From Leisingera sp. M658 (lineage in GTDB: Bacteria; Pseudomonadota; Alphaproteobacteria; Rhodobacterales; Rhodobacteraceae): a DNA stretch of 64,000 nt. Below the pieces are notes generated by a model that saw nothing but the letters and a program-made list of their open reading frames with translations, was not told the DNA's origin and did no database searches. This document shows positions 54,689 through 63,782 of this stretch, one piece after another; positions within the stretch are counted from its first letter, which is position 1, and each line of letters starts with the position of its first letter. The DNA lies in the NCBI RefSeq assembly GCF_025144145.1, contig NZ_CP083546.1, forward strand, positions 1,380,501 through 1,444,500, in the 5' to 3' direction. Both the position numbers and the translations under genes were made by a program.

Positions 54689-55339
54689 TCACGCGGTCAG
54701 GGCGCTGTCCAGCAGGGCAAACATCGGCTCCTGAGTGAGATAGGCTGACATCAGCGCTTGCATCGGGGCGGCTTGTTCCTGCGCAGTCATCCCGTGCCAG
54801 AAGGTCAGGGATTTGCGCTGCAGCAGGTGCCCGTGCGGGTGGGCTTTGCCATAGGGGGCGGGCACGCGTTTCAGTTCCGGGTCTTTGACGGCGAAGCCCT
54901 TGAGCGCCAGGATGTCCGTCAGCGCTGCGATCTCGTCGCCATAGGCGCCGTCGATGGCCGCCCGCCAGCGCGGCAGCTGCGGCTTGCCGAAACCCATGAT
55001 GCCGCCGCCTGCGGTGCAATAATCCGGGGCCAGCCCGAAAAACAGTGCACAGCCGCTGCTGTTCAGCGTCCACATCAGGTGCAGATGGGTGCTATAGGGC
55101 GTCTTGTCCTTGGAAAACCGCACGTCGCGCTGCGGGCGGAAAAACTTGCCCGTGACTTCGGCGCCGCTGCGCCGGGTTATGGCTTGGGAAACTTCGTCCA
55201 GCAGCCGCAGCGCAGGGGACTTCAGCTGGGCTTCATACCTGTCCTTATGCGCGGTGAACCAGTCCCGGCTGTTGTTCTGCGCAAGCGCTGCCAGAAAGGC
55301 GCGGGCATCGGGGATCAGCTGGGCAAAGGCGTTGGTCAT
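54689..55339 (-). CDS. DUF2461 family protein (TIGR02453)
   Basis: 216 residues. FLAALAQNNSRDWFTAHKDRYEAQL near the start and FRPQRDVRFSKDKTPYSTHLHLMW are the two fixed segments of this family. The CTAGGGIMGFGKPQLPRWRAAI part follows, as usual. The structure and reaction are unknown. It is a widespread single-copy soluble protein. Convergent with the metal transporter, 4 bp apart. Confidence 0.88.
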   Translation of the reverse strand: MTNAFAQLIPDARAFLAALAQNNSRDWFTAHKDRYEAQLKSPALRLLDEVSQAITRRSGAEVTGKFFRPQRDVRFSKDKTPYSTHLHLMWTLNSSGCALFFGLAPDYCTAGGGIMGFGKPQLPRWRAAIDGAYGDEIAALTDILALKGFAVKDPELKRVPAPYGKAHPHGHLLQRKSLTFWHGMTAQEQAAPMQALMSAYLTQEPMFALLDSALTA

Positions 55340-55461
55340 CGGGAATGGCTCCTGGGCGGCAGGCGGGAAATCCTTCTGTGCAGGATATCACCATAGGCCT
55401 GTGCAGGGGCAAGGAAACTCCGCTCTTGCCGGGAATGACTGTCCCGCCTAAGGCTGGCTGT

Positions 55462-56844
55462 ATGAGCACGTTCGCACCCAAACACACCGAGATGTCTCTG
55501 CGCGGCCATACCAGAGCGATAGCCATCCTTGGGCTGCCGCTGATTGGCGGCCATGTGGCGCAGTTTGCAATCGGCCTGACCGATACCGTGATGCTGGGCT
55601 GGTACGGGGTAGAGGCGCTGGCGGCGGTGACGCTTGGGGCGACCTATTTCTTTTCCATCTTCCTTTTGGGGTCCGGCTTTGCCTTTGCAGTGATGCCGAT
55701 GGTGGCGGCGGCAGCCGGTGCCGGGGAAGAGCGGCAGATCCGGCGCAGCACCCGGATGGGGCTGTGGCTGTCGCTGCTGTATGGTGCGCTGGCGATGCCC
55801 TTGCTGTGGTGGTCGGAGCCTATACTGCTGATGCTGGGGCAGAAGGCGGATATTGCCCATGCGGCGGCTGAATACCTGCGGATTGCAGGCTGGGCGATCT
55901 TTCCGGCGCTTTTGTACATGGTGGCCAAGTCGTATCTGGCGGCGCTGGAGCGCACCCAGATCGTGCTGTGGCTGTCGGTGTTCGGGGCGGTGCTGAACGC
56001 GCTGGTGAACTATGCGCTGATCTTTGGCAACTGGGGCGCGCCGGAGCTGGGCATCACCGGGGCGGCGATTGCGTCGCTGGTGACCAACGGGGTGTCCTTT
56101 GTGCTGGTGCTGGCCTATGCGCTGAAGGTGCTGCCGGAGCATGAGCTGCTGAAGAATTTCCAGCGCCCCGACTGGGAGATGCTGGGGCAGGTGTTGCGGA
56201 TGGGAACGCCGATCGGGCTGACCACCCTGGCCGAAACCAGCCTGTTTGCGGCCTCAGCCATGATGATGGGGTGGCTGGGCACGGTGCCGCTGGCTGCGCA
56301 CGGGATTGCGATCTCGCTGGCGGGGCTGACGTTCATGGTGCATCTGGGACTGTCCAATGCGGCCACGATCCGCGCGGGCAATGCCTTTGGCCGGGGTGAC
56401 CGGGACCACATGGCGCGCGGCGGCAAGGTTGTGACAGTGATGTCGCTGGTGGTGTCCGTGATTGGGATCACTCTGTTTCTGACCCTTCCGGATCCGCTGA
56501 TGTCGCTGTTCCTGGATCCGGCGGATCCGCAGAAGACGGAGATCCTGCTGATCGGTGCCGGGCTTCTGGCGGCGGCGGCACTGTTTCAGCTGATGGATGG
56601 GATGCAGGCCATTGCGCTGGGGCTGCTGCGCGGAGTGCAGGACACTGGCGTGCCGATGGTGATTGCGGTGCTCAGCTATTGGGCCGTCGGGATTCCTGCG
56701 TCTTATGTCTTTGGTTTTATGCTGGAATGGGGCGGCGTTGGTGTCTGGGTGGGGCTGATTGCAGGGCTTACAGCCGCCGGCGTCTTCCTGATGGCCCGGT
56801 TCTGGCGGCAGTCGATCAAGCTGGTGGGCGCTGCGGCAGTCTGA
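55462..56844 (+). CDS. MATE family efflux transporter
   Basis: 460 residues from ATG 55462 (MSTFAPKHTEMSLRGHTRAI). Twelve helices in two repeats. The N-lobe has LGLPLIGGHVAQFAIGLTDTVMLGWYGVEALAAV, typical MATE TM1-2, and GSGFAFAVMPMVAAAAG. The C-lobe has LTTLAETSLFAASAMMMGWLG and LLRGVQDTGVPMVIAVLSYW. It exports cationic drugs or metabolites in exchange for H+ or Na+. The start lacks a strong ribosome site; an upstream frame is open but not credible. Confidence 0.93.
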   Translation: MSTFAPKHTEMSLRGHTRAIAILGLPLIGGHVAQFAIGLTDTVMLGWYGVEALAAVTLGATYFFSIFLLGSGFAFAVMPMVAAAAGAGEERQIRRSTRMGLWLSLLYGALAMPLLWWSEPILLMLGQKADIAHAAAEYLRIAGWAIFPALLYMVAKSYLAALERTQIVLWLSVFGAVLNALVNYALIFGNWGAPELGITGAAIASLVTNGVSFVLVLAYALKVLPEHELLKNFQRPDWEMLGQVLRMGTPIGLTTLAETSLFAASAMMMGWLGTVPLAAHGIAISLAGLTFMVHLGLSNAATIRAGNAFGRGDRDHMARGGKVVTVMSLVVSVIGITLFLTLPDPLMSLFLDPADPQKTEILLIGAGLLAAAALFQLMDGMQAIALGLLRGVQDTGVPMVIAVLSYWAVGIPASYVFGFMLEWGGVGVWVGLIAGLTAAGVFLMARFWRQSIKLVGAAAV

Positions 56845-56926
56845 GCGGCGCGGGGTTGACCCTTTGCGGGCATCTGGGCAGGCTTCCGGGACAGCTTTGT
56901 ATTCATTCAGAAAGAGGCCGTTCCTG

Positions 56927-57373
56927 ATGATGACCGACGACGACACACGCCTGCTGCGCATTGCCTATGAAGAAGCCAGGGCGGGATTTGACGAGGGCGG
57001 CTGCCCGATCGGTTCGGTACTGGCGCGCGGCGGTCAGGTGGTGGCGCAGGGGCGCAATCAGCGGGTGCAGAAGGGGGATCCGATTGCCCACGGCGAGATG
57101 GACGCGCTGCGCAAGGCGGGGCGGCAAAGATCCTATCGCGATACGGTGCTTTATACCTCTTTGTCGCCCTGCATGATGTGCAGCGGTACCATTGTCCAGT
57201 TCGGCGTCCCGCGGGTGGTAATCGGTGATGCGCAGAATTTTGGCGGCAACGAGGAGTTCTTGCGCTCGCGCGGTGTGGAGGTGGTGATTGCCGAGGACCC
57301 GGACTGCATCGCGCTGATGGAGCGGTTCATCCGGGAAAAGCCTGAATTGTGGGCGGAAGACATCGCCGAGTGA
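56927..57373 (+). CDS. Nucleoside/cytosine deaminase-like zinc hydrolase
   Basis: 148 residues from ATG 56927 (MMTDDDTRLLRIAYEEARAG). Zinc signatures: HGEMDALR (His, catalytic Glu) and SLSPCMMCSGTIVQFGV (PCxxC). FGGNEEFLRSRGVEVV and EDPDCIALMERFI are closest to the yeast-type cytosine deaminase branch of the CDA fold. It converts cytosine or a related base/nucleoside to the keto form. It follows the MATE gene by 82 bp on the same strand. Confidence 0.88.
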   Translation: MMTDDDTRLLRIAYEEARAGFDEGGCPIGSVLARGGQVVAQGRNQRVQKGDPIAHGEMDALRKAGRQRSYRDTVLYTSLSPCMMCSGTIVQFGVPRVVIGDAQNFGGNEEFLRSRGVEVVIAEDPDCIALMERFIREKPELWAEDIAE

Positions 57374-57461
57374 CAGCGGCCTGAGGTCTGGCGAAACCAT
57401 GGCATTTTGCGTCGGGTTTCGGAGGCTTGGCACCAGCCTGTTGCGGTAGGGTCTGCGCAGA

Positions 57462-57477
57462 TTTGCAATATTTGCGC
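57462..57477 (+). promoter_or_regulatory. TTTGCAA / TTTGCGC pair before the NmrA-like gene
   Basis: TTTGCAA (57462-57468) and TTTGCGC (57471-57477) resemble the TTTGCAAA-TTTGCGA pair before pccB (2113-2127). It stands 40 bp before the start codon. A shared acyl-CoA responsive regulator is possible, but the motif is short. Confidence 0.3.
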
Positions 57478-57516
57478 GCGCCGTTTGGACGGTGCGCGGT
57501 ACCAGGAGGATCCCCC

Positions 57517-58500
57517 ATGTCCAAACCCGTTGTTCTGATCACCTCGGCCACCGGCCGCATTGGCCGCGAGCTGGTGGCGCGTCTTGCCTCCGCAGGCGGT
57601 TTCACCGTGCGTGCCTGCTATTTCAGCGAGGCCAAGGCCGAGCAGTTGACCGCGTTGGGCGCTGATGAGGTTGTGAAGTTCGACCTGTCGGAGCCGGCCA
57701 CCTGGGACGCCGCGCTGGATGGTGTTTCGGCGGTCTATTCCGCCTCGCTGGACCCGATGCTGGAGGGGCATCTGAACTTTGCTAAGGCGCTGGGCGCGCG
57801 CAGGGATCAGATCAAACACGTGGTGCGGGTCAGCTGCATGGGCGCCGATACCAACACCGCCGATTATGACGCGGATACCCATGCCTCGCGCGCAGGGGCC
57901 GGTATTCCGCTGATGCTGCAGCATTACTGGTGGGGCGAAAAGGCGCTGATTGATGCCGGGCTGAACGTGACCGCGCTGCGCAACAACTTTTTCATGAACC
58001 ACCTGCTGAAGACCGATTGCGACACCATCGGCGCCGAGGGCTGGTTCTCCAACCCGCTGGGGGATATGCGCAATTCCTTTGTCGCCACCCGCGACATCGC
58101 CGAGGCGGCGGCGGTGGTGCTGGCGGAAGGCCCCGCTCGGCATGGCAACAAATTCTATGACATCACGGGCCCGGCGCCGCAGTCGATGGCGGAAATCGCT
58201 GCTGATCTGGGCCGCGCAATGGGCAAGGAAATCGCGTACCGCGCCCAGTCGATGGAGCAGTTCGAGGCCGATTTCGGCAGCACCCGCGCCGAGTTCTTTG
58301 AGTATCTGACCAACGGTTTCTACACCCGCTGCAGCCCGGATTTCTATAACATCACCGGGCACAAGCCGACCTCTTATTATGACTATCTGACCACCAAGGG
58401 CGCCTGCGGTGAAACGGGTCTTGAAGAGCTATGGCAGGGCAACCTGTGGAAGAAAGGCGTCGATGCAATGAAAGACGCCGCCGCCGCCACGGCGTCCTGA
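57517..58500 (+). CDS. NmrA-like NAD(P)-binding protein (atypical SDR)
   Basis: 327 residues with AGGAGG 7 nt before ATG 57517. The Rossmann start VVLITSATGRIGRELVARLASAGG has the GxxGxxG of atypical SDRs. VVRVSCMGADTNT and a W-W-GEKALIDAGLNVTALRNNFFMNHLL segment follow, as in NmrA/HSCARG-type proteins. The catalytic Tyr-x-x-x-Lys is absent, so it may be a redox sensor or a specialised reductase. Monocistronic by position. Confidence 0.85.
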   Translation: MSKPVVLITSATGRIGRELVARLASAGGFTVRACYFSEAKAEQLTALGADEVVKFDLSEPATWDAALDGVSAVYSASLDPMLEGHLNFAKALGARRDQIKHVVRVSCMGADTNTADYDADTHASRAGAGIPLMLQHYWWGEKALIDAGLNVTALRNNFFMNHLLKTDCDTIGAEGWFSNPLGDMRNSFVATRDIAEAAAVVLAEGPARHGNKFYDITGPAPQSMAEIAADLGRAMGKEIAYRAQSMEQFEADFGSTRAEFFEYLTNGFYTRCSPDFYNITGHKPTSYYDYLTTKGACGETGLEELWQGNLWKKGVDAMKDAAAATAS

Positions 58501-58530
58501 GCCGCAGAGGGCAGTTTGCCGGGCTGAAAG

Positions 58531-58565
58531 AAAAAAGGGCTTCGCACGGGCAGCGCGAAGCCCTT
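58531..58565 (-). terminator. Intrinsic terminator of the carbonic-anhydrase-like gene
   Basis: On the minus strand AAGGGCTTCGC (arm 58555-58565) pairs with GCGAAGCCCTT (58535-58545), and the T-run is the complement of A6 at 58531-58536. It begins about 60 bp after the gene's stop. The plus-strand gene has no T-run here. Confidence 0.7.
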
Positions 58566-58625
58566 GGCTTGTCCTGCGTGGGGGGATTCGGCGGACAAGC
58601 AATCAGCGCCTTAGCGCGGCCGTTT

Positions 58626-59489
58626 CTAGTGGCTGATGTCCGACAGCAAATCCGGGTTCATCACCAGATTGCGAACACCGTGGGCGTGATCCTCCATAAA
58701 GACATTGTCTTCGAGCCATTTGCCGACGGAATGAATGTTCACCTTGGCGACCTTGGGGCGCACGCTCCAGGAGACCTGGAAGGGGGAGCCGTCCTCGTTA
58801 TAGCCGGGGCCGGTGGTGGAGCCGGCATATTGCACCGGGGTGCCGGTATCGCTGGGAATATTACTGGCCTGATGCAGCCCGTTTGCCTTGCCCAGATGGG
58901 CCAGCGCGTTGAAGTCGAGCGCATTTTCGTCGTTCACCAGCACAAAAACCTGTGCTTCGACCCGCAGCTGCGGGTTCTTGATCGCGTCGCTGAGACAGGA
59001 CCCAAGGGTCGGGCCGGGCTGCACCTGGGCGGTGGAGTGGACGTAATGCACCTCGATCGTGTCGCCGGGCTGCAGATCGCCGTGTTCGGTTGCGCCGATG
59101 GGATGGTCGAGCGGTGCCAGTTCTGCGGCGGTCAGCGTGCCGTCGTATTTGTAGCCGGTGCCATAGCCGTGGCCGTCGCCATTGCCGGCGAAAGTCGTGA
59201 AGTCACCGCCGCGGTGTTCGGCGTTCTCGTGAAAGTGGATGTTGCACAGGTTCATCTCCGCATAGTCCGGCGCCGCCTGGAAACTGCGCGTGTTGCTGCC
59301 AGCGGCGGCGTCTATGTCGCGCGGCGCCTGGGGGCCGAAACCGGCGCCCTTGGTCTTGGCCGCAAGGGCTGCGCGCTGTTCGGCAATCACACTGTCCGCA
59401 ACAGCGCCTGCGCCGACAGCATAAGCTGCGGTCCCGGCAAGCAGGGTGGAAACAGTGGCAGCGGCCAGAGACAGAATGGGTTTTTGCAT
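58626..59489 (-). CDS. Putative delta-class carbonic anhydrase, secreted
   Basis: 287 residues from ATG 59489. Signal peptide (MQKPILSLAAATVSTLLAGTAAYA). The segment MNLCNIHFHENAEHRGGDF, about residue 80, has the His cluster expected for the zinc site and resembles the diatom delta-CA family (PF10563-like). TAAELAPLDHPIGATEHGDL, GDTIEVHYVHSTAQVQPG and EAQVFVLVNDENALDF follow. If active it hydrates CO2 in the periplasm. Its own terminator and an AT-rich upstream region point to a single-gene unit. Family assignment from memory of the motif, so moderately sure. Confidence 0.72.
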   Translation of the reverse strand: MQKPILSLAAATVSTLLAGTAAYAVGAGAVADSVIAEQRAALAAKTKGAGFGPQAPRDIDAAAGSNTRSFQAAPDYAEMNLCNIHFHENAEHRGGDFTTFAGNGDGHGYGTGYKYDGTLTAAELAPLDHPIGATEHGDLQPGDTIEVHYVHSTAQVQPGPTLGSCLSDAIKNPQLRVEAQVFVLVNDENALDFNALAHLGKANGLHQASNIPSDTGTPVQYAGSTTGPGYNEDGSPFQVSWSVRPKVAKVNIHSVGKWLEDNVFMEDHAHGVRNLVMNPDLLSDISH

Positions 59490-59711
59490 AGGGATTCCTG
59501 TTGTAGCTGAGAACAAAAGCGGGACGTACCGGTGCACCGCGGGTTCTGCGGGTGCGGGGCTGCTCAGGCGGCAGCAGTCCAAATGTGATACTAGGATTGT
59601 GTTAATGGAAAATTAATCAGCTAGTAGTTGCGTTGTCCGCCCCTGTATCCGCTTGGGCAGTGTGGTATGCTGGGCGGGAACACTGCCACCGGCGGCAAGG
59701 AGGCCCCTGTT

Positions 59712-60488
59712 ATGGCAAGCTCCGTTACCTGTCCTGTTTCTCCGGCGTCTTTTGGGGGCGCTTTGCTGGCCTGCCTGGTATTGATCGCCCTGGCTGCGGG
59801 CGCCGCGGCAGAGACTGAGCGGCCCCGGAGCGGGCTGATGTGGAACAAAACCGGACTGCCGGCTGTGTTTCCGCTGCAGGTGAAAAGCCCGCCGGGGGCG
59901 GATTATTATCTGGTGCTAAGCAGCGAAGACAGCGGCGAGGAAGCGCTGGCGGCCTATTTCGAAGGCGGTGCGTTCTTCAAGGTGCTGGTGCCGCCGGGCC
60001 GCTATGCGCTGCATTTTGCCAGCGGATCAGGCTGGCAGGGCGAGGGGCGGCTGTTCGGACCCGGAACGCGGGTCTTCAAGCTGCCGGAGGTGCTGGAATT
60101 TGCCATCCGCGGCGCAGGGATCAAGGGCGGGCACAAGATCACCCTGACGCGGAGCGGCGCCTATTTGCAGGCCGCGGTCACGGAACAGTATATCTGCCAG
60201 GTTGCCAGTCTGGACGAGCCGGCGCCGGTGCCCCGCCCGCTGCAGGACAGCCGGCACCTGTTCCGCCTGGGTGGTGACCGCCATGAAAGATGGAGCCTGC
60301 ATCTGCAGTGGCGGCTGGGGCTGCGCGCGCCTGAGGCCGGAACGGCAGAACAGTTGTGGCAGCGCAGAAGGTTTGTGCTGGGCAGCCAGCTGTTGCCAAG
60401 GCGCCAGGCAGGCCTGCAAGACCTGGCCCCCGGGCGGGCGGAGGCCCGGTTCCGGTCTTTTTCGGTACGGTCGCTGTTCTGCGGCTGA
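59712..60488 (+). CDS. Secreted hypothetical protein, 258 aa
   Basis: ATG 59712 follows AAGGAGGCCCC. A hydrophobic N-terminus (FGGALLACLVLIALAAGAAA) forms a signal peptide or anchor. The mature part is beta-rich: LMWNKTGLPAVFPLQVKSPP, FFKVLVPPGRYALHFASG and KITLTRSGAYLQAAV. The last 80 residues are basic and Arg-rich, with QLWQRRRFVLGSQLLPRRQ. No family known. Divergent from the carbonic-anhydrase-like gene across 222 bp, and convergent with the 137-aa gene. Confidence 0.65.
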   Translation: MASSVTCPVSPASFGGALLACLVLIALAAGAAAETERPRSGLMWNKTGLPAVFPLQVKSPPGADYYLVLSSEDSGEEALAAYFEGGAFFKVLVPPGRYALHFASGSGWQGEGRLFGPGTRVFKLPEVLEFAIRGAGIKGGHKITLTRSGAYLQAAVTEQYICQVASLDEPAPVPRPLQDSRHLFRLGGDRHERWSLHLQWRLGLRAPEAGTAEQLWQRRRFVLGSQLLPRRQAGLQDLAPGRAEARFRSFSVRSLFCG

Positions 60489-60509
60489 AGCATCCGGGAG
60501 GGAGGGAGG

Positions 60510-60923
60510 TCAGTCCCCGCTTCGGTCCTTCATCAGCCGGTCGGCCTTTTTGCGCACCAGCACGCCGCGCAGATCGTGCATCGCCAGCAGCAAAGCGTCG
60601 GTGACATCCTCCAGCTGCGCATCCGTAGCCCGGCTGTTGGCCCAATGGGCGGTAAGGTTCAGGTGATCGATGGCGCGGTGGATGTCGTCGGTGTCGCGGG
60701 CGGCGATGGTGGCGGCGCGGCTTTCCATCCAGGATTTGATCTCGGCGATGTCCTGTTCGGACAATGCGCGCTGGCCATGCGGTTTGATCTCGCCGTTGCG
60801 GATATTCACAACGGCGATCTGATCCATTTCGATCCGCCGCTGGCGGTTCTCGGTATCAACGCGAAAAACAAAAGCGCCGTTTTCACGGACGCGGAAGTAA
60901 TAGTCCGGCAGATCGGCGCTCAT
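60510..60923 (-). CDS. Conserved-looking hypothetical protein, 137 aa
   Basis: Soluble protein MSADLPDYYFRVRENGAFVF, with an N-terminal beta part up to about residue 50 (DQIAVVNIRNGEIKPHG). A helical region follows (LSEQDIAEIKSWMESRAATI and LLAMHDLRGVLVRKKADRLM). No motif known. It starts 14 bp after the aminotransferase stop on the same strand, with GGGAGAACA before its ATG, so it is probably co-transcribed with that gene. Confidence 0.7.
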   Translation of the reverse strand: MSADLPDYYFRVRENGAFVFRVDTENRQRRIEMDQIAVVNIRNGEIKPHGQRALSEQDIAEIKSWMESRAATIAARDTDDIHRAIDHLNLTAHWANSRATDAQLEDVTDALLLAMHDLRGVLVRKKADRLMKDRSGD

Positions 60924-60937
60924 GTCTTGTTCTCCCG

Positions 60938-62143
<1,206 letters not shown>

Positions 62144-62237
62144 CTATGGCCTTGGTTTGTATGTTTCGCATAACTGTCATAGGGTGCGGCTAGATGGCGA
62201 TCAAGCCGCGTCGAAACTGGATTTAGGAGAACTGGCA

Positions 62238-62654
62238 ATGACGGAGCAGAACACAGACTGGTACGGTCCGGATGCAGCAACTTTCGGCGACCGCGTGGCG
62301 GCCGCACGGGAAGCTGCCGGGATGACCCAGGGCCAGCTGGCGCGCCGGCTTGGCATCAAGAAATCCACTCTCAGCGCTTGGGAGCGGGATCTGGCAGAAC
62401 CGCGTGCCAACAAGCTGACCATGCTGGCGGGTGTGTTGAACGTCTCCATGTCGTGGCTGCTGACCGGCGAAGGCGAAGGCATGTCGGAACCGGCGCCGTT
62501 GGAGCTGGACGCTGGTGACTTCGCAAGTGTTCTGAGCGAATTGCGCGATCTGCGCAGCGAGATGCGCCAGAATGCAGATCGTGCGGCGCGTTTGGAGAAA
62601 AAACTGCGGACCCTGCTGCAAGTCAATGACAGCCAGGCAACTGAAGCTGCCTGA
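62238..62654 (+). CDS. XRE family transcriptional regulator with coiled-coil tail
   Basis: 138 residues with TAGGAGA before ATG 62238. HTH (XRE) from about 15 to 70: FGDRVAAAREAAGMTQGQLARRLGIKKSTLSAWERDLAEP. The C-terminal half SVLSELRDLRSEMRQNADRA then ARLEKKLRTLLQV is a likely coiled coil for dimerisation. It lacks the large ligand domain of PccR/ScfR regulators. It stands 7 bp before sdhE on the same strand, and divergent from the aminotransferase. Confidence 0.88.
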   Translation: MTEQNTDWYGPDAATFGDRVAAAREAAGMTQGQLARRLGIKKSTLSAWERDLAEPRANKLTMLAGVLNVSMSWLLTGEGEGMSEPAPLELDAGDFASVLSELRDLRSEMRQNADRAARLEKKLRTLLQVNDSQATEAA

Positions 62655-62661
62655 GACCGGG

Positions 62662-62919
62662 ATGCAGGAAGACCGTGCCACCCGTCTGAAGCGGCTGCAG
62701 ATGCGTTCGATGCGCCGGGGTATCAAGGAAATGGATATCCTGCTGTCGGCCTTTGCAGCCGCGAATCTTGAGCAGATGGACGAGGCGCAGCTGGATCTTT
62801 ATGATCAGCTGCTGCTTGAGAATGATCAGGATCTGTATCAATGGGTCACCGGTCAGGCGGCACCGCAAGAGCGGTTCCGCGCCCTGGTTGCCGATATATC
62901 GCAAACGTACCAAAAATAA
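62662..62919 (+). CDS. sdhE: Succinate dehydrogenase assembly factor 2 (FAD assembly factor SdhE)
   Basis: 85 residues from ATG 62662. RLKRLQMRSMRRGIKEMDILLSAFA contains the RGxxExD surface that touches SdhA during flavinylation. The C-terminal LLENDQDLYQWVTGQAAP is the conserved five-helix bundle end. It helps covalent FAD attachment to succinate dehydrogenase. Starts 7 bp after the XRE gene, so co-transcription is likely. Confidence 0.93.
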   Translation: MQEDRATRLKRLQMRSMRRGIKEMDILLSAFAAANLEQMDEAQLDLYDQLLLENDQDLYQWVTGQAAPQERFRALVADISQTYQK

Positions 62920-62995
62920 TAAAATACCGGCTTAACTGATTTTTGGGGAATTGTTGGCATCTTGTCTCAAGAGCAAATTCGAGTCGGAGATGCGA

Positions 62996-63493
62996 ATGAG
63001 TATGGAAATGCCAATCGGCCAGACGGACCGCAAAGGGTTCATGACTGGCTACCTGGAGGCGCTGGGTCTGCTTGAGCGCCTTCATCGTCTGCTGCTGGAC
63101 GTCATCAAAGATGAGTTCGAACGCGTCGGCGTGCTGGAGATCAACGCAGTGCAGGCGCTGCTGCTGTTCAACATCGGCGACAATGAAGTGACCGCCGGGG
63201 AATTGAAGACCCGCGGCTACTATCAGGGCAGCAATGTCAGCTATAACCTGAAGAAGCTGGTCGAGATGGGCTATATGCACCATCAGCGCTGCGAGATCGA
63301 CCGCCGGTCGGTGCGCGTCCGCCTGACCCAGCGGGGCCGGGAAATCCGCGATATCGTCTCAGCGCTGTTCTCGCGCCATGCGGAAGGCCTGGAGAACAAG
63401 GATGTGATCTCCTCCCAAGGGATCGACGATATCTCCACCGCGCTGAAGCGGATGGAGCGGTATTGGTCTGACCAGATCCGCTATATTTACTAA
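62996..63493 (+). CDS. LdtR-like winged-helix (MarR-type) regulator
   Basis: 165 residues from ATG 62996, six nt after GGAG; the frame has ATGs at 62990 and 63002 too. GYLEALGLLERLHRLLLDVIKDEFERVGVLEINAVQALLLFNIGDNEVTAGEL then YYQGSNVSYNLKKLVEMGYMHHQRCEID is the winged helix. The RRSVRVRLTQRGREI wing matches the LdtR group of alphaproteobacteria, which controls an L,D-transpeptidase and stress tolerance in Liberibacter. No such target is adjacent here. Separate transcription unit 76 bp after sdhE. Confidence 0.85.
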   Translation: MSMEMPIGQTDRKGFMTGYLEALGLLERLHRLLLDVIKDEFERVGVLEINAVQALLLFNIGDNEVTAGELKTRGYYQGSNVSYNLKKLVEMGYMHHQRCEIDRRSVRVRLTQRGREIRDIVSALFSRHAEGLENKDVISSQGIDDISTALKRMERYWSDQIRYIY

Positions 63494-63700
63494 GCCGCCG
63501 GTTGGGGTGTGAAATCCCAGCGGGCAACGGGCCGCAAAAGCCGGGAAAACACCGGCGGGCCGCAGACAGGGCATGAGGGGAAACCGTGCTCTGGACGTAT
63601 TGAAGGGCAAAGCGCCAGGATCCGCATGAAGGTCCATGGCAGACGGCTGCAGAAGCGGCCGCCCTTGTTACCGGGTTTGAGGGTTGCAGGAAATCAATAA

Positions 63701-63717
63701 GCGGCCGCAGAGGCCGC
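63701..63717 (-). terminator. Possible terminator of the glyoxalase gene
   Basis: GCGGCC (63701-63706) / GGCCGC (63712-63717) forms a 6-bp stem. Read on the minus strand it is followed by TTATTGATTT. The stem is short, so this is tentative. Confidence 0.3.
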
Positions 63718-63782
63718 ATGGAACGGGCAGCACCAAACCGGTGCTGCGCCGGGTTTTCTGCGTTGCGGAACGGGGTGTTACC

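Noticed and set aside
62238-62654. PccR/ScfR regulator of pcc genes
   Set aside because: It has an XRE domain but only 138 residues, lacking the long acyl-CoA sensing region of ScfR proteins, and lies 60 kb away.
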